From Setoptus koraiensis (lineage: Eukaryota > Arthropoda): DNA of 64,000 bases. How positions within the stretch are numbered: position 1 is the stretch's first letter; each line of letters starts with the position of its first letter. Made by a program: the position numbers and the translations under genes. Shown here one piece after another: positions 12,942 through 22,539 of this stretch. The stretch is from assembly GCA_048013815.1 (NCBI GenBank), contig CM106586.1, forward strand, positions 8,928,001 to 8,992,000, in the 5' to 3' direction. The notes beneath the pieces were generated by a model. It made no database searches, was not told the origin of the DNA, and was given only the letters and a program-made list of their open reading frames with translations.

Positions 12942-14555
12942 ATGTTCAAGGTGAGTGCCCAGCCCAACACGCCGCTGCCCAGTCGGCATGTATCGCTGCC
13001 CAGTTGGCATGTATCAGCGCCCCAATTTACTGACCGTTTACCTCTGCTCGTTACTTTTACCCTATCTAGCAAATAATCCTAATAGCCCTCGTGGTGGCCG
13101 GTGCCGCGGCTCTACAGGAAGAGGCCGCCCCGGAGCCCTACAGCTTCCAGTACGACGCCGACTCCCACTCGGCCGCAGAGAGCAAGGACGCCAACGGAAA
13201 GGTCACTGGTTATTACACGATAGGTAATTATCCGTTTATGTTTTTGTTTGCCCGTTGACACAAGACTGTCACGTGCATGCCATACTCACTAACTGTCATC
13301 TCACTAACTGTCATCTCACCAACTGACAACTGATAAATTTGCCAATCCAACGCCAACCCAAAACCGGCCATCAGCTGAGGCTGACGGCAGACAACGCCGC
13401 GTAGACTACGAGGCCGATGCCGCTGGCTTCCGTGCCAAGGTTCAAACCAACGAAGTCGGAACCAAATCAGACAATTCGGCCGATGTCGAGGTTCTAGCAT
13501 CGCCCCCAACGCGAGAGCAATTAGTTCAACAGGTCAGTGGCGCTCAACAATACTCTCAACAGCAACAACAATTCGCGCAACGGGTTGCCGGTCAACAACA
13601 AGTGCAAAGGGCCTACTCGCAACAAGTGTCCGCGGCGGCGCCCCTCCAGCGAGCCGTCTACGGTAGCTACCAGTCGACCGCCAGCGCCGTACCCGCCCAA
13701 TCATCGTACAGCAGCTACCAGTCGACCGCTAGCGCCGCACCCGCCCAATCAGCTTACGGTAGCTACCAGTCGACCGCCAGCGCCGTACCCGCTCAATCAT
13801 CGTACGGCAGCTACCAGTCGACCGCCAGCGCTACCGCTGTACCCGCACAATCATCTTACGGAAGTTACCAATCGACAGCCAGTGCCGTACCCGCCCAAGC
13901 AGCTTATGGCAGCTACCAATCGACGGCCGGCGCCGTACCTGTCCAAGCAGCGTACGGTAGCTACCAGTCGACCGCTACCGCAGTACCCGCACAATCGTCT
14001 TACGGAAGCTACCAAGCGACCGCTACCGCTGTACCAGCATCGGCCCAATACGCTAGCTCGGTGTACGGATATTATCCAGTCAGCAGCGGAGCCTATGATA
14101 CCGCTTACACCCTAGGCAATGCCAACAACAATGCCGCTTACTATGCCTACAGCGTAAATCCTGGATATGCCGCAAACTACAAAACTGTCGCCTATACAAA
14201 CGAGGCCGCAGTACCCATCCAAGCCGCCGCTGTACCGGCCACCATCCAATATACCATCAAAAAGGTTCAAACTTCCGCCGTACCTGTCGTACCTGTTGTG
14301 TCTGTTGCACCCGTTGCAACAACATCCACAAGTCGCAATCTTTACCGCACAGTTACCGGCTACCAAGCAGCGGCCGTGCCGGTGAGCGTCGGACAGTACA
14401 GTAGCGGATATCAAATTGCTGTACCCCAACAGCAGACAGCTTCGTACCAATACGTGCAACCTGCCACCACCACTGGATCTTCTTATTATTCATCGTCCTC
14501 ATCATCGAAAGTTGAACAACCACAACAAGTAACATCATCGCTCGTCTACAACTAA
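12942..14555 (+). CDS. Structural cuticle protein with R&R chitin-binding domain and repeat tail
   Basis: This is a secreted exoskeleton protein expected to bind chitin. Three exons (12942-12950, 13070-13223, 13375-14555) join in phase to give 447 aa. Exon 1 codes only MFK, a gene structure typical of arthropod cuticle proteins in which the signal peptide is split by the first intron. The signal peptide continues as QIILIALVVAGAAAL. The chitin_bind_4 (Rebers-Riddiford) domain spans about residues 22-80: PYSFQYDADSHSAAESKDANG, then a GYYTI segment, then RRVDYEADAAGFRAKVQTNE across the second splice. The remaining three quarters is low complexity: a Gln-rich linker, then repeats of SYQSTASAVPAQ type, then Tyr/Ala/Val/Pro-rich sequence ending SSSSSKVEQPQQ. 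The family call is firm, while the subgroup is not assigned. The TATA box and the short exon 1 support the start. Confidence 0.93.
13656..14040 (+). repeat. Coding tandem repeat in the cuticle protein tail
   Basis: About eight copies of a 48-54 bp unit code variants of GSYQSTASAVPAQSSY. Copies differ mainly at synonymous and conservative positions, for example SAVPAQ, SAAPAQ, GAVPVQ and TAVPAQ. Such arrays change copy number easily, so length polymorphism between individuals is likely. Confidence 0.9.
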
Positions 14556-15425
14556 ACTATTTCTATTACCACAAACTACTCATAGTCGAGTGAATTTTTT
14601 CTCACTCCAATCACACACTCGTTGTCACTATTGTGTAACCATTAAACTCTTGTAATCATTCAAACACCATGCCCGTTATCTAATAATGTTGACCATCGAT
14701 TGAATATAAGACCCATTTTTTCGAGCAAAAGTATATGCTGCGTCTCCTTGACTCGCTCCACTTCTTGCCGCTGGCCGTCATTGGCGAACCGACTCAAATT
14801 CCGTCCGAATTTAGCCAAACGAACAAAAATCGCATTGGAATTTCGTGCGTTTTCAGGCATATTTCGGAAGTGCGGTTGCGGTCACGGGGGCCATGTCCAT
14901 ACTTTTTTGTCATTTTTTCTTCGTCAATGCGCGCATCTTGGCCGGACCTAGCCGCATGCCCACGCAGTTGTTGCGCGACCGCGGTTTCGGGCCAAAAAGT
15001 TGAAAAAACCGGCGAAAATGACAAATTCCAGACAAGATTTCGTCGGCAATGGGTGCGACCACAGATTCGCTCACAATGCCTGGTGACACTCTACCCATGA
15101 AAGAAAATCCCGACCTCACATCGCTGATAATCTGCATCATTATCGCCGATGATTTGCATTGTCGGATGAAAAATATCCCAACAAAAATACCCTTAGCCGC
15201 GCGGAATCCCGACGGAAGCGAGTGCCGAATGCGCACGGGTGCGGCCAACAGGAGCAGCAATAGTGGAAAAGGCGTGCGCAGCGCCCTCGAGTTGCGACTC
15301 GCACCACATGTGTTCTGTTTTGCCGTTACGGTCGGCGTGTTCGTCGTGCACGATGCACCACAATAATAATCATTTCGAGCGATTCATTTGTCGTATTCAT
15401 TATACTGCCAATTGATCTATTGGCT
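14556..15425. other. Intergenic region between cuticle and WD40 genes
   Basis: ATTAAA at 14640-14645 could be the poly(A) signal of the cuticle gene. Open frames between 14700 and 15366 on both strands are long, but they overlap one another and resemble no family I know. I read them as chance. The last 60 bp must hold the promoter or leader of the WD40 gene. Confidence 0.5.
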
Positions 15426-16472
15426 ATGGACCTGGAGAAGGACACACTCAGCTATGATGCCATAGTTCCGTTGTACACCACAAATATCAAATCAAACCAA
15501 CAGGGACACGAATCTCAACCAACAGGTACCCAGCAGGCCTTTATAGTGGGCTGTTCGCAATTGGACGGCTACAATGGCGGAAATTGGAAGGGATGCGTCT
15601 ACAAAATTGTATTGAACGATGATGCCGCTCATTGGGATGCACAAATTACCCACAGGGTACAACCAGGACAAGGCGGCTGCTCCGATCTGATTCGTTTGAG
15701 CGACAAACTGATCGTTGGCTCCTTCGACTCGGGCTGCGTTATACCCATCAAAAATTTTGGACCTCAAAAGACGTTCAATTGTCATGTTAACGGACGACTG
15801 GCCAAGCACAACAATCAAATCATTCGTTTAGTCGGCAATAGTGACTCAAATCAATTTGCAGCCGCCAGCATAGACGGATTTGTGTCGTTGTATTCCGTTA
15901 ACGAGGAAGCCATTTTCTACACAACCAAGCTCAGTCCGTCTTTGGCGCCCATCACAGGATTGTGCTATGTTCAGGAACCATTTTCTGGCCGCGAGACCAC
16001 AATTGTTTTGAGTTTGCAAAATGGCACCATTTGCATGCTCGATACTAGAAGTGATAAATACGAATTTAATCAACAAGTTACCACATTTAAATCATCAACA
16101 GCAATCTGTTCTATTCCCGAATCTAGCCAATTTGTCGTTGGCACCAACGACGGATTCATGGCGAAACTTGACCTACGAAACATGTGCACACCAGTAATTG
16201 TTTCACAGATTAATACCAGTCGCATAACTCGCATCAAGAGATTGATCGATTGTCACAGCAACCAGCTGATGCTGGGCATTTGCGACCTTAGTGATAAATT
16301 AAATATTATTGACTTTGAGTCATTCAAACAGGCTCCAGAAACAGATTGGACTTGCGTCAGACAAGAGACCGGCATTGTGAGAGATTTCACTCAAGTCGAT
16401 GATAAAATATTCACATGTGGTCTCAATTCCACTATCGGATGTTGGAAGAATGTTCACCATACCAATGCTTAG
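15426..16472 (+). CDS. WD40-repeat protein, probably methylosome subunit WDR77/MEP50
   Basis: A single-exon gene codes 348 aa. The length and beta-propeller layout fit MEP50/WDR77, the partner of the arginine methyltransferase PRMT5 in Sm-protein and histone methylation. Visible cues are an N-terminal strand AFIVGCSQLDGYNGGNWKGC resembling the family's opening strand, a run of five or six degenerate WD blades such as ASIDGFVSLYSV, GTICMLDTRSD and GTNDGFMAKLDLR, and a C-terminal GIVRDFTQV plus GLNSTIGCW that parallels the last MEP50 blade. Classic WD dipeptides are mostly lost. The start is the first ATG of the frame (15426). A poly(A) signal AATAAA follows at 16493-16498. Another divergent WD40 protein remains possible, but a propeller is near certain. 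Confidence 0.6.
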   Translation: MDLEKDTLSYDAIVPLYTTNIKSNQQGHESQPTGTQQAFIVGCSQLDGYNGGNWKGCVYKIVLNDDAAHWDAQITHRVQPGQGGCSDLIRLSDKLIVGSFDSGCVIPIKNFGPQKTFNCHVNGRLAKHNNQIIRLVGNSDSNQFAAASIDGFVSLYSVNEEAIFYTTKLSPSLAPITGLCYVQEPFSGRETTIVLSLQNGTICMLDTRSDKYEFNQQVTTFKSSTAICSIPESSQFVVGTNDGFMAKLDLRNMCTPVIVSQINTSRITRIKRLIDCHSNQLMLGICDLSDKLNIIDFESFKQAPETDWTCVRQETGIVRDFTQVDDKIFTCGLNSTIGCWKNVHHTNA

Positions 16473-17133
16473 AGACTGCACAAAATCAATTGAATAAATA
16501 TTCAGAATAATGTACAGAGATGTTTATTGAATAATATCTTGACCAGAGATCAGACTTTCAGTACATTGATCAGTTGATGAAGATCAACCCGAAGATCCCC
16601 ACTTATGTTTGAGACATTGATACACCGCGCTCGCATCTAAAAGCTCTTTTTACCGAATTGAAATTCGCGCTCTCATTCATGGCACAGAAGCTGCCAAGGC
16701 GCACGTAGCTTACGTAAAGACTGTGACACTAAAATGTTCTACAGGCATTTGTTCTTTTCGGCCGCCAGGTTGCGTAACTAATTCATTTCCACCACATGGC
16801 ATAGTACACTTGCGCAATAGATGGCTGTGCTATCAGTCTAATTGTGAGTTTTATCAGCGGTGTCAGCACCTCTCTCGGAGCAGGCATGAATTAAATCTGT
16901 CCATTCGTAACTTATTGCGAGCAATGGAACGAACAATGGCAGAGGCAAATATTTTCAAGGCCATCGAAAGTCATGCTTGTCACTATATAATAACTGCTAT
17001 TGCATCCTTTACTTCCATTCTCAACCCTTCATCTAGACATTTCTCTCGGTGGCAAATAGAATACAAACAAAGGCTCCTTCCGTAATTTTATTCAACAAAC
17101 AGTTAACATAGTAGGAAATAGATAATCATCAAC
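16473..17133. other. Intergenic region between WD40 gene and ESD
   Basis: It holds the WD40 poly(A) signal near 16493 and must hold the promoter of the formylglutathione hydrolase gene. I see no clear TATA box and no supportable gene. Confidence 0.5.
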
Positions 17134-17994
17134 ATGGCATCTGAAGATTACACTACAATAAAAGAGGTTTCAAAAGCAAAATGCTTTGACGGCCAACAGA
17201 ACGTGTACCAGCATCAAAGCGCCGTGCTGGGATGTTCAATGAAATTTGCCGTCTATTTACCAACGGCATCCGACAGCAAGAAATTGCCTGTTGTATACTA
17301 TCTCAGTGGCCTTACTTGCACTGAACAAAACGTTATTACAAAATCAGGGTTCCAACGTTACGCGCAAGAATATAATCTTATTGTTGTTGCACCCGACACC
17401 AGTCCTCGTGGTGTCGATGTTGCTGGCCAAGATGAATCATGGGACATTGGCACTGGTGCAGGATTTTATGTTGATGCCACACAGCCTGACTGGAACAAAC
17501 ATTACAAAATGTACTCTTACATAACTAAAGAGTTACTTGAAGTGGTAGCGAAAAACTTCCCTGTCGACACAAACAGAGTGGGTATCACTGGTCATTCTAT
17601 GGGCGGCCACGGGGCTCTTATTTGTTTCTTCAAGAATCCCACAATTTACAAGTCCGTGTCGGCCTTTGCCCCAATCTCCAACCCAATTAATTCAGCATGG
17701 GGTAAGAAGGCCTTGGGTATCTACCTTGGCGAAAATGTAGAAGACTGGAAACAATACGACGCCACTGAACTTGTTGAGAAACAACCTCGAAAGGACGTAA
17801 CTGTTCTTATTGATCAGGGTGGAAAAGACGAGTGGACTGGTCACCTCGTACCAGACAACTTCCCGGCTGCCTGCAAAAAGGTCGGTCAGCCTATCGAGTA
17901 CAACCTACGTGAGGGCTACGATCATGGGTACTTTTTTATTTCCACTTTTATCCAAAATCATTTAGCACACCACGCCAAAGTACTTCATGCATGA
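17134..17994 (+). CDS. ESD: S-formylglutathione hydrolase (esterase D)
   Basis: This cytosolic serine hydrolase cleaves S-formylglutathione to glutathione and formate, the last step of glutathione-dependent formaldehyde detoxification. The gene is a single exon of 286 aa, the usual family length. It aligns from end to end with animal ESD from memory. Features are LPVVYYLSGLTCTEQN near residue 51, APDTSPRG near 86, the nucleophile elbow GHSMGGHGA with Ser155, the acid segment LIDQGGKDEW near 225-234, and the catalytic His264 in GYDHGYFF. The start MASEDY has an AACATGG context. AATAAA at 18109-18114 is the likely poly(A) signal. Vertebrate ESD genes are split, so the intronless form fits the compact style of this island. 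Confidence 0.97.
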   Translation: MASEDYTTIKEVSKAKCFDGQQNVYQHQSAVLGCSMKFAVYLPTASDSKKLPVVYYLSGLTCTEQNVITKSGFQRYAQEYNLIVVAPDTSPRGVDVAGQDESWDIGTGAGFYVDATQPDWNKHYKMYSYITKELLEVVAKNFPVDTNRVGITGHSMGGHGALICFFKNPTIYKSVSAFAPISNPINSAWGKKALGIYLGENVEDWKQYDATELVEKQPRKDVTVLIDQGGKDEWTGHLVPDNFPAACKKVGQPIEYNLREGYDHGYFFISTFIQNHLAHHAKVLHA

Positions 17995-18513
17995 GCTAGT
18001 TGGATGTTATTTCATTTTCGCCTATCTCACGGTCATTTGATATCAATCAGTCGAGGTGCGAGGCAGGCACTAAACTTTGAAGAGAATCAAATCAAACTTG
18101 TTCGATCAATAAAATTGATGTTAAAATAATCACATTAGCAATTTTGTCCAATCTTAGATTAATATTCTAACTCTTTCCGGTGATAATCTTAGTGAAATTA
18201 CCATGAAGATTCATAAAGATCAATTCAAGAAATCAAAATCTTGTGTGGTTAGGATAAGAGACCAAGAAATGTAGGAGAAAAACGAAATAACGGGGCCAGT
18301 CCCTGTGCAGGTTTTTCCAGCCGTACTAATCCACTCTGGAGCTGGTCTCACGATTTTTGTCTCTACATCTCAATCTATCGCAAGCTGAGAAAAGTGGTAA
18401 CAATGGAACTGTGAAAAAATCAATTAACTTCTTTAATAGACCAAATTGAAAATTGAAAAAAAAACAATACCCCAGCAAGTGCTCGTCCCTGTCTGTTCTT
18501 GTTAGGCTACAAT
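17995..18513. other. Region between convergent ESD and ACBP genes
   Basis: This spacer joins the 3' ends of ESD (plus strand) and ACBP (minus strand). A partly self-complementary stretch near 18290-18360 was noted, but it matches no RNA family I know. No gene is supported. Confidence 0.5.
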
Positions 18514-18895
18514 TTATTTTAGGCCATAAATCTCCACCAGAGTACGAATGCGACAGATGTAGGCTAGTTTTGCCTCTTCTCTATCCATACCTATATTTAG
18601 GAACACGTTGTTACAATGCAGACAATGGGTTAAATAGAATTAAATATCAAGATACTGTAAAGAGGTTGGATTCACAATGAAAAAAACAGTTCAACTTACC
18701 TTTCTTTTTATTCCACCATTCCCATTTTGCTTTTTCTTTCAGTGCAAACATGCCGGGTTTTGGCGTATTATTGTCACCTTCTGTCGCTTGCTTGTAGAGA
18801 GCGTATATCTCTAACAATTCCTCATCAGAGGGTCTGGCTTTCAATTCTTTGATTTGGGCAGCTGCCGCCTGGAATTCTTTGTCGGTATCGGACAT
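18514..18895 (-). CDS. Acyl-CoA-binding protein (diazepam-binding inhibitor family)
   Basis: This small cytosolic protein binds long-chain acyl-CoA esters and supplies them to membrane and lipid synthesis. Exon 1 is 18895-18700 and exon 2 is 18590-18514; they join in phase 1 (donor GTAAGT, acceptor TATAG) to give 90 aa, the normal length. Exon 1 starts MSDTDKEFQAAAAQIKELKA. It contains the LYKQATEGDNN segment and the signature KAKWEWWNKKKG that lines the ligand pocket. Exon 2 adds GMDREEAKLAYICRI and ends EIYGLK. The second exon was found by family expectation and fits phase, sequence and length. An in-frame ATG eleven codons upstream (18928) could give a longer form, but family N-termini favour 18895. 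Confidence 0.95.
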
Positions 18896-20401
18896 CCTTA
18901 GATTTGTGTTTAATCTGTGGCTTTCCAAATCAATCAGGCTGTATGGTTTATCTAGGAGCAGTTACTTGAATTATTTGAAGAAACTTTAATAGATGTACAT
19001 TGATTATAAGATCTAAATCTATACAAAATCACAGCGATCGGTTTCAGTGGAGATATTAGTAGTATTAGCTTGAGCGGCGTGCGTTGAAATGAATATTTTC
19101 CGCTTTACAGTAGTTTTGTGAGCGCAAGCAGTTGGTTGCTTATTTCGGAAATTTTTTCTCCTGAGAATTAATATAACACTATGTGTACAAAAGTTTAGTG
19201 GCAATCGTTTGGTTGTTGCTTGTCGTTGGTCGGTATAAAGATCTTCAGACTGTTAGTTGATTTACAATTTGTACAACAAAACCTTGCCGTGTAGTGTCTG
19301 TAAATAAATATCGAGGGCGTCTTCTCGCATCTCTCACAGTCAGTGGCTGTATTGGTGACTAGTTGCACTTGCTTGCTATTTACAAGATGACACATTGCAC
19401 AACAACAACAACAACAGCAACAACTGCCTTTTCAGGATAGCGTTGGCAAGATGCTTTTATATGCTATGATGCTATGTATACCTTTCTCCAAGGATTTGGT
19501 GATTCATTAGCTTGCAGCATTGACGTTTAAATCCTATGAATAGCAAACCTATTTGTTTTCCTCGCTCTTTTCCCTCCAAAGTGGAAATGAGAGTCTTTCG
19601 TTTTGATAATATATCCGGATAAAATATACAAAATAACAACAATAGTGTGCATGAAGAAAAACTTTTGTTCCGTGCGTTTCTAAGATCTACGGTTTGTCGT
19701 AAAGAGTAACTGCTTTCTAAACTATGTCTCTATTCTCATCCATGAACAACTTTACAGTACTAGCCGTACCCCAAAAGTGCACTCACAAGGTAAACCTCTT
19801 ACGGTGCGGAAACTCAGATCCATTAGAAAATCGGGCACTCTATTCCGGCGAATCGCGAGAATGTTGAAATGGATATTCTTTTATATATCTGACTTTTTTT
19901 ATTCCTGACAAACTATGTGAATCATGCGGCGCCTATCCTCTCTATTTTTAATGGTAGAAAGCGCACTAAAAGAGGAATCGAAAGAATTCTCAAATTTCTC
20001 CCAATAACATTCTCACATCAAATGACTCACTTTCAGAAAATTTTGATTATTTCAGAGGCTAAGAAAAAGTTAGATTCTTAATAGATCTCTTCTTCTTTGG
20101 TTCAACCAGGTAGTTGGAGTTACGGGTGTAAAGAAAGGTTTGGCGCAGGAACACTGTTGCAGTTTCCAGAAACTTCTTCACTGCAGATAGCGCCGATCAA
20201 AGCGTGTTGTTGTTGTAGTGACGTAAAACGCACGTTGATGTTCCAGTTAGTTGTTTTTCAATTTTGCCAACAACACTACGCCATTTGCTGAAAATAATAA
20301 ATCACATTATTTTATGTATCAATTATTCGTTATATAAATGAGAGCAACGATTATTCACATGAAATCATTGTAGTGATCACTATTTATTAATCATCGACAA
20401 G
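18896..20401. other. Divergent upstream region of ACBP and GNL1
   Basis: The two flanking genes point away from each other, so both promoters should be here. Apart from the cysteine-rich fragment at 19195-19395, I see no gene. A 14-base motif at 19785-19798 is the reverse complement of motifs at 3699 and 47631. Confidence 0.5.
19195..19395 (-). CDS. Cysteine-rich fragment resembling the N-terminus of CTU2 (uncertain)
   Basis: The frame starts with a true ATG and codes 66 residues. It opens MCH, followed by a spaced pair of CxxC motifs: DCERCEKTPSIFIYRHYTAR, then FCCTNC. Cytoplasmic tRNA 2-thiolation protein 2 (CTU2) begins with MC and a similar CxxC...FCxxC ribbon, so this may be its first exon or a relic of it. 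A possible donor (T|GTAAAT) lies just after the last CxxC. I found no downstream exon with the rest of the roughly 450-residue CTU2 protein. It may be a fragment, a small independent zinc-ribbon protein, or chance. Confidence 0.25.
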   Translation of the reverse strand: MCHLVNSKQVQLVTNTATDCERCEKTPSIFIYRHYTARFCCTNCKSTNSLKIFIPTNDKQQPNDCH

Positions 20402-22396
20402 ATGCCTGCATTTTCAAATAAGAAAAAGAAAGAGCAGTTACGTCTCAAGAGGCTATTGAAACGTGAACGTAATGATGATCCAAGTAGCTTTTATAAATCT
20501 ATATCGCAAAAGTCACATTTCAAAGGCAAACAGAATGGTAACAACGATAATCGCAATGGAGGACCTGACAAAAGGAAAGAACGCTTCGCTGATTTACAAT
20601 TCTTTAAGGATGATGATGAAGAAATCAAATTGCGCAAAGAACAGTCCATGCTACCGATAACCAGGTTAGAGGAAAGTCATCTTGAAGTTGATGCTCAATG
20701 CCCAGCAGCTAGTCTAGATATGCCTAAGAGGCCACCATGGAATAAAACAATGTCAGTCAAACAATTGGACGAGCAAGAACAAAGGCATTTCAAACAATTC
20801 ACGAATGATCTCCTATCACAATCGGACGAATCAGAAAAGAAGCTTAGCTATTTCGATCTCAATCTCGATACATGGCGTCAGTTGTGGAGAGTGATTGAAA
20901 TGAGTGAGATTGTTACTATTATTGTTGATATTAGACATCCATTGTTTCATTTTCCACCTACACTCTACAATTACATTGTGAATGATTTGAAAAAGATGGT
21001 CATTATTGTTTTGAACAAGATAGATTTAGTACCAGCATCGCTCGTGGTTGCTTGGATGGATTATCTCAACAAACAATATCCCGAGGTCCATATCATACCT
21101 TTTGCTTCATATGCTGGAATGAAATCAAAGAAAGATGGTAGGCGCGTAGGTAAGCTTCATATGGCCACAGATGGAGCTAGAAGATTCATGTTGGAGGTTG
21201 AAAAAATGGTTGGTCACTTTGTAGACCTGACAACCTGGAAAGAGAAGATTCAAGAAGAATTGAAAACCAACGGAAAGCCGATCAACTTATATCATGATCA
21301 AGTTGGTGGAGATGAGGATCATCCATCTGAACACAGTGGAGACAATCTTTCGGATCAAGATGATAGCGCTTCAGTTTCCTCTCATCATAGTGAAAATGCA
21401 TGTGTAAATGAAGATGAAAATGAACAGGATTGTTCTGACGAAGATGTCATACCTGAAGCTGATTCAGACCACGAGGCAGGGGATTCCGAGCATGATGCTG
21501 TTGTTGACAGATCGTCTTTGAAGCAACAAGCCTTCAAGAAGAACCATAATTTCTACAGGGATCATCGTGGCCAAAATAAGCATGATTATGATAGTCATAT
21601 GGAGCGTCAAGCAGTTAGCAGGGAGGAAGTAGTAGATAGTGATGACAGTGACGACGCAAATGCAGGTCGAAGAGCTTTACGTCAAGCCAGACAGATAAGT
21701 ACAAAGAATGATGCGACTTACTACAACGAGGAGAAATTCAAGAATGGATTGTTGACAATTGGTTGTGTGGGTCATCCGAATGTTGGAAAGTCCTCATTTA
21801 TGAATGCGCTTATTGGCAAGAAAGTAGTATCTGTGTCCAGAACACCAGGACATACCAAACATTTCCAGACTATTTTCTTGACACCGAATGTTCGTTTGTG
21901 TGATTGTCCCGGTCTTGTATTCCCGTCTTACTATCCGAAACAACTTCAAGTCATCATGGGATGCTATCCGATATCACAATTAAGAGAGCCTTACAGTTCT
22001 ATTCAATATATTGCCGAGCGTTTAAACTTGCCAGAGATACTAAAATTGAAACCCATCGATGAGATCAGGCATCATCTGGAAGGAAGACAGAACTTAAGTA
22101 AAGCACAGCAGCAACAGATAAAAGACGACATTGAGTGGTCGGCATACTCGATTTGCGAATCATGGGCCATGATCCGAGGATTTTTGACCGCCAGGTCTGG
22201 TCGTCCCGATGTTTACCGCGCAGCAAATCATTTGTTGAGGATGGCTTTAGATGGTAGGACGATCTGTCTGACATTTTACCCACCGGATTACTTCAAGTTG
22301 AAAGAGAGCCACTGGGAGCTTCACGAAGATACCGCTCGTATTCAATCTATTCAGGGAAGACATAATATCATAGACGAAGAAGAGGAAGACTATTGA
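20402..22396 (+). CDS. GNL1: Nucleolar/nuclear GTPase, GNL1 (circularly permuted YlqF/YawG family)
   Basis: A single exon codes 664 aa. The G motifs come in the permuted order of this family: G4 VLNKIDLV at 203-210, after the family's DIRHP at 176-180; then G1 GHPNVGKSS at 457-465, the SRTPGHTKHFQT segment at 479-490, and G3 DCPG at 501-504. The N-terminus is Lys/Arg-rich, as in GNL1. The block FDLNLDTWRQLWRVIEMSEI and the C-terminal RPDVYRAANHLLRMALDGR are specific to GNL1 rather than to LSG1 or GNL2/3. A long acidic insert (about 300-370 and 410-420) separates G4 from G1. The protein is thought to act in ribosome-related steps, though its exact role is poorly known. AATAAA lies at 22424-22429. 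Its last 40 codons and 3' flank are duplicated at 25180-25440. Confidence 0.96.
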   Translation: MPAFSNKKKKEQLRLKRLLKRERNDDPSSFYKSISQKSHFKGKQNGNNDNRNGGPDKRKERFADLQFFKDDDEEIKLRKEQSMLPITRLEESHLEVDAQCPAASLDMPKRPPWNKTMSVKQLDEQEQRHFKQFTNDLLSQSDESEKKLSYFDLNLDTWRQLWRVIEMSEIVTIIVDIRHPLFHFPPTLYNYIVNDLKKMVIIVLNKIDLVPASLVVAWMDYLNKQYPEVHIIPFASYAGMKSKKDGRRVGKLHMATDGARRFMLEVEKMVGHFVDLTTWKEKIQEELKTNGKPINLYHDQVGGDEDHPSEHSGDNLSDQDDSASVSSHHSENACVNEDENEQDCSDEDVIPEADSDHEAGDSEHDAVVDRSSLKQQAFKKNHNFYRDHRGQNKHDYDSHMERQAVSREEVVDSDDSDDANAGRRALRQARQISTKNDATYYNEEKFKNGLLTIGCVGHPNVGKSSFMNALIGKKVVSVSRTPGHTKHFQTIFLTPNVRLCDCPGLVFPSYYPKQLQVIMGCYPISQLREPYSSIQYIAERLNLPEILKLKPIDEIRHHLEGRQNLSKAQQQQIKDDIEWSAYSICESWAMIRGFLTARSGRPDVYRAANHLLRMALDGRTICLTFYPPDYFKLKESHWELHEDTARIQSIQGRHNIIDEEEEDY

Positions 22397-22539
22397 TCTT
22401 CACCTGATCGTTCAAACGTTTCAAATAAACACAATTTCGTCAAATTTTCTGTTCGTTGAAGAGAAGTTACTATTCAGATTGTTCACTGTCTTAATAATGA
22501 TACCGTAGCTCTAATGATATTTTGTCCTTGAGATAATCG
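22278..22539. repeat. Source copy of the duplicated GNL1 tail / TIR 3'-end junction
   Basis: This 262-bp segment covers the last 40 codons of GNL1, its 3' flank with the poly(A) signal, and the last 29 bp of the TIR coding region. It recurs in the same orientation at 25180-25440 with a limited number of differences. It is taken as the source because GNL1 is complete here. Confidence 0.9.

Noticed and set aside
14700-15366. Several overlapping open frames, one with a hydrophobic start
   Set aside because: Both strands are open in more than one frame, with no splice support and no recognisable motif.
18290-18365. Partly self-complementary stretch suspected to be a small structured RNA
   Set aside because: No Sm site, polymerase III box or known RNA signature could be matched.
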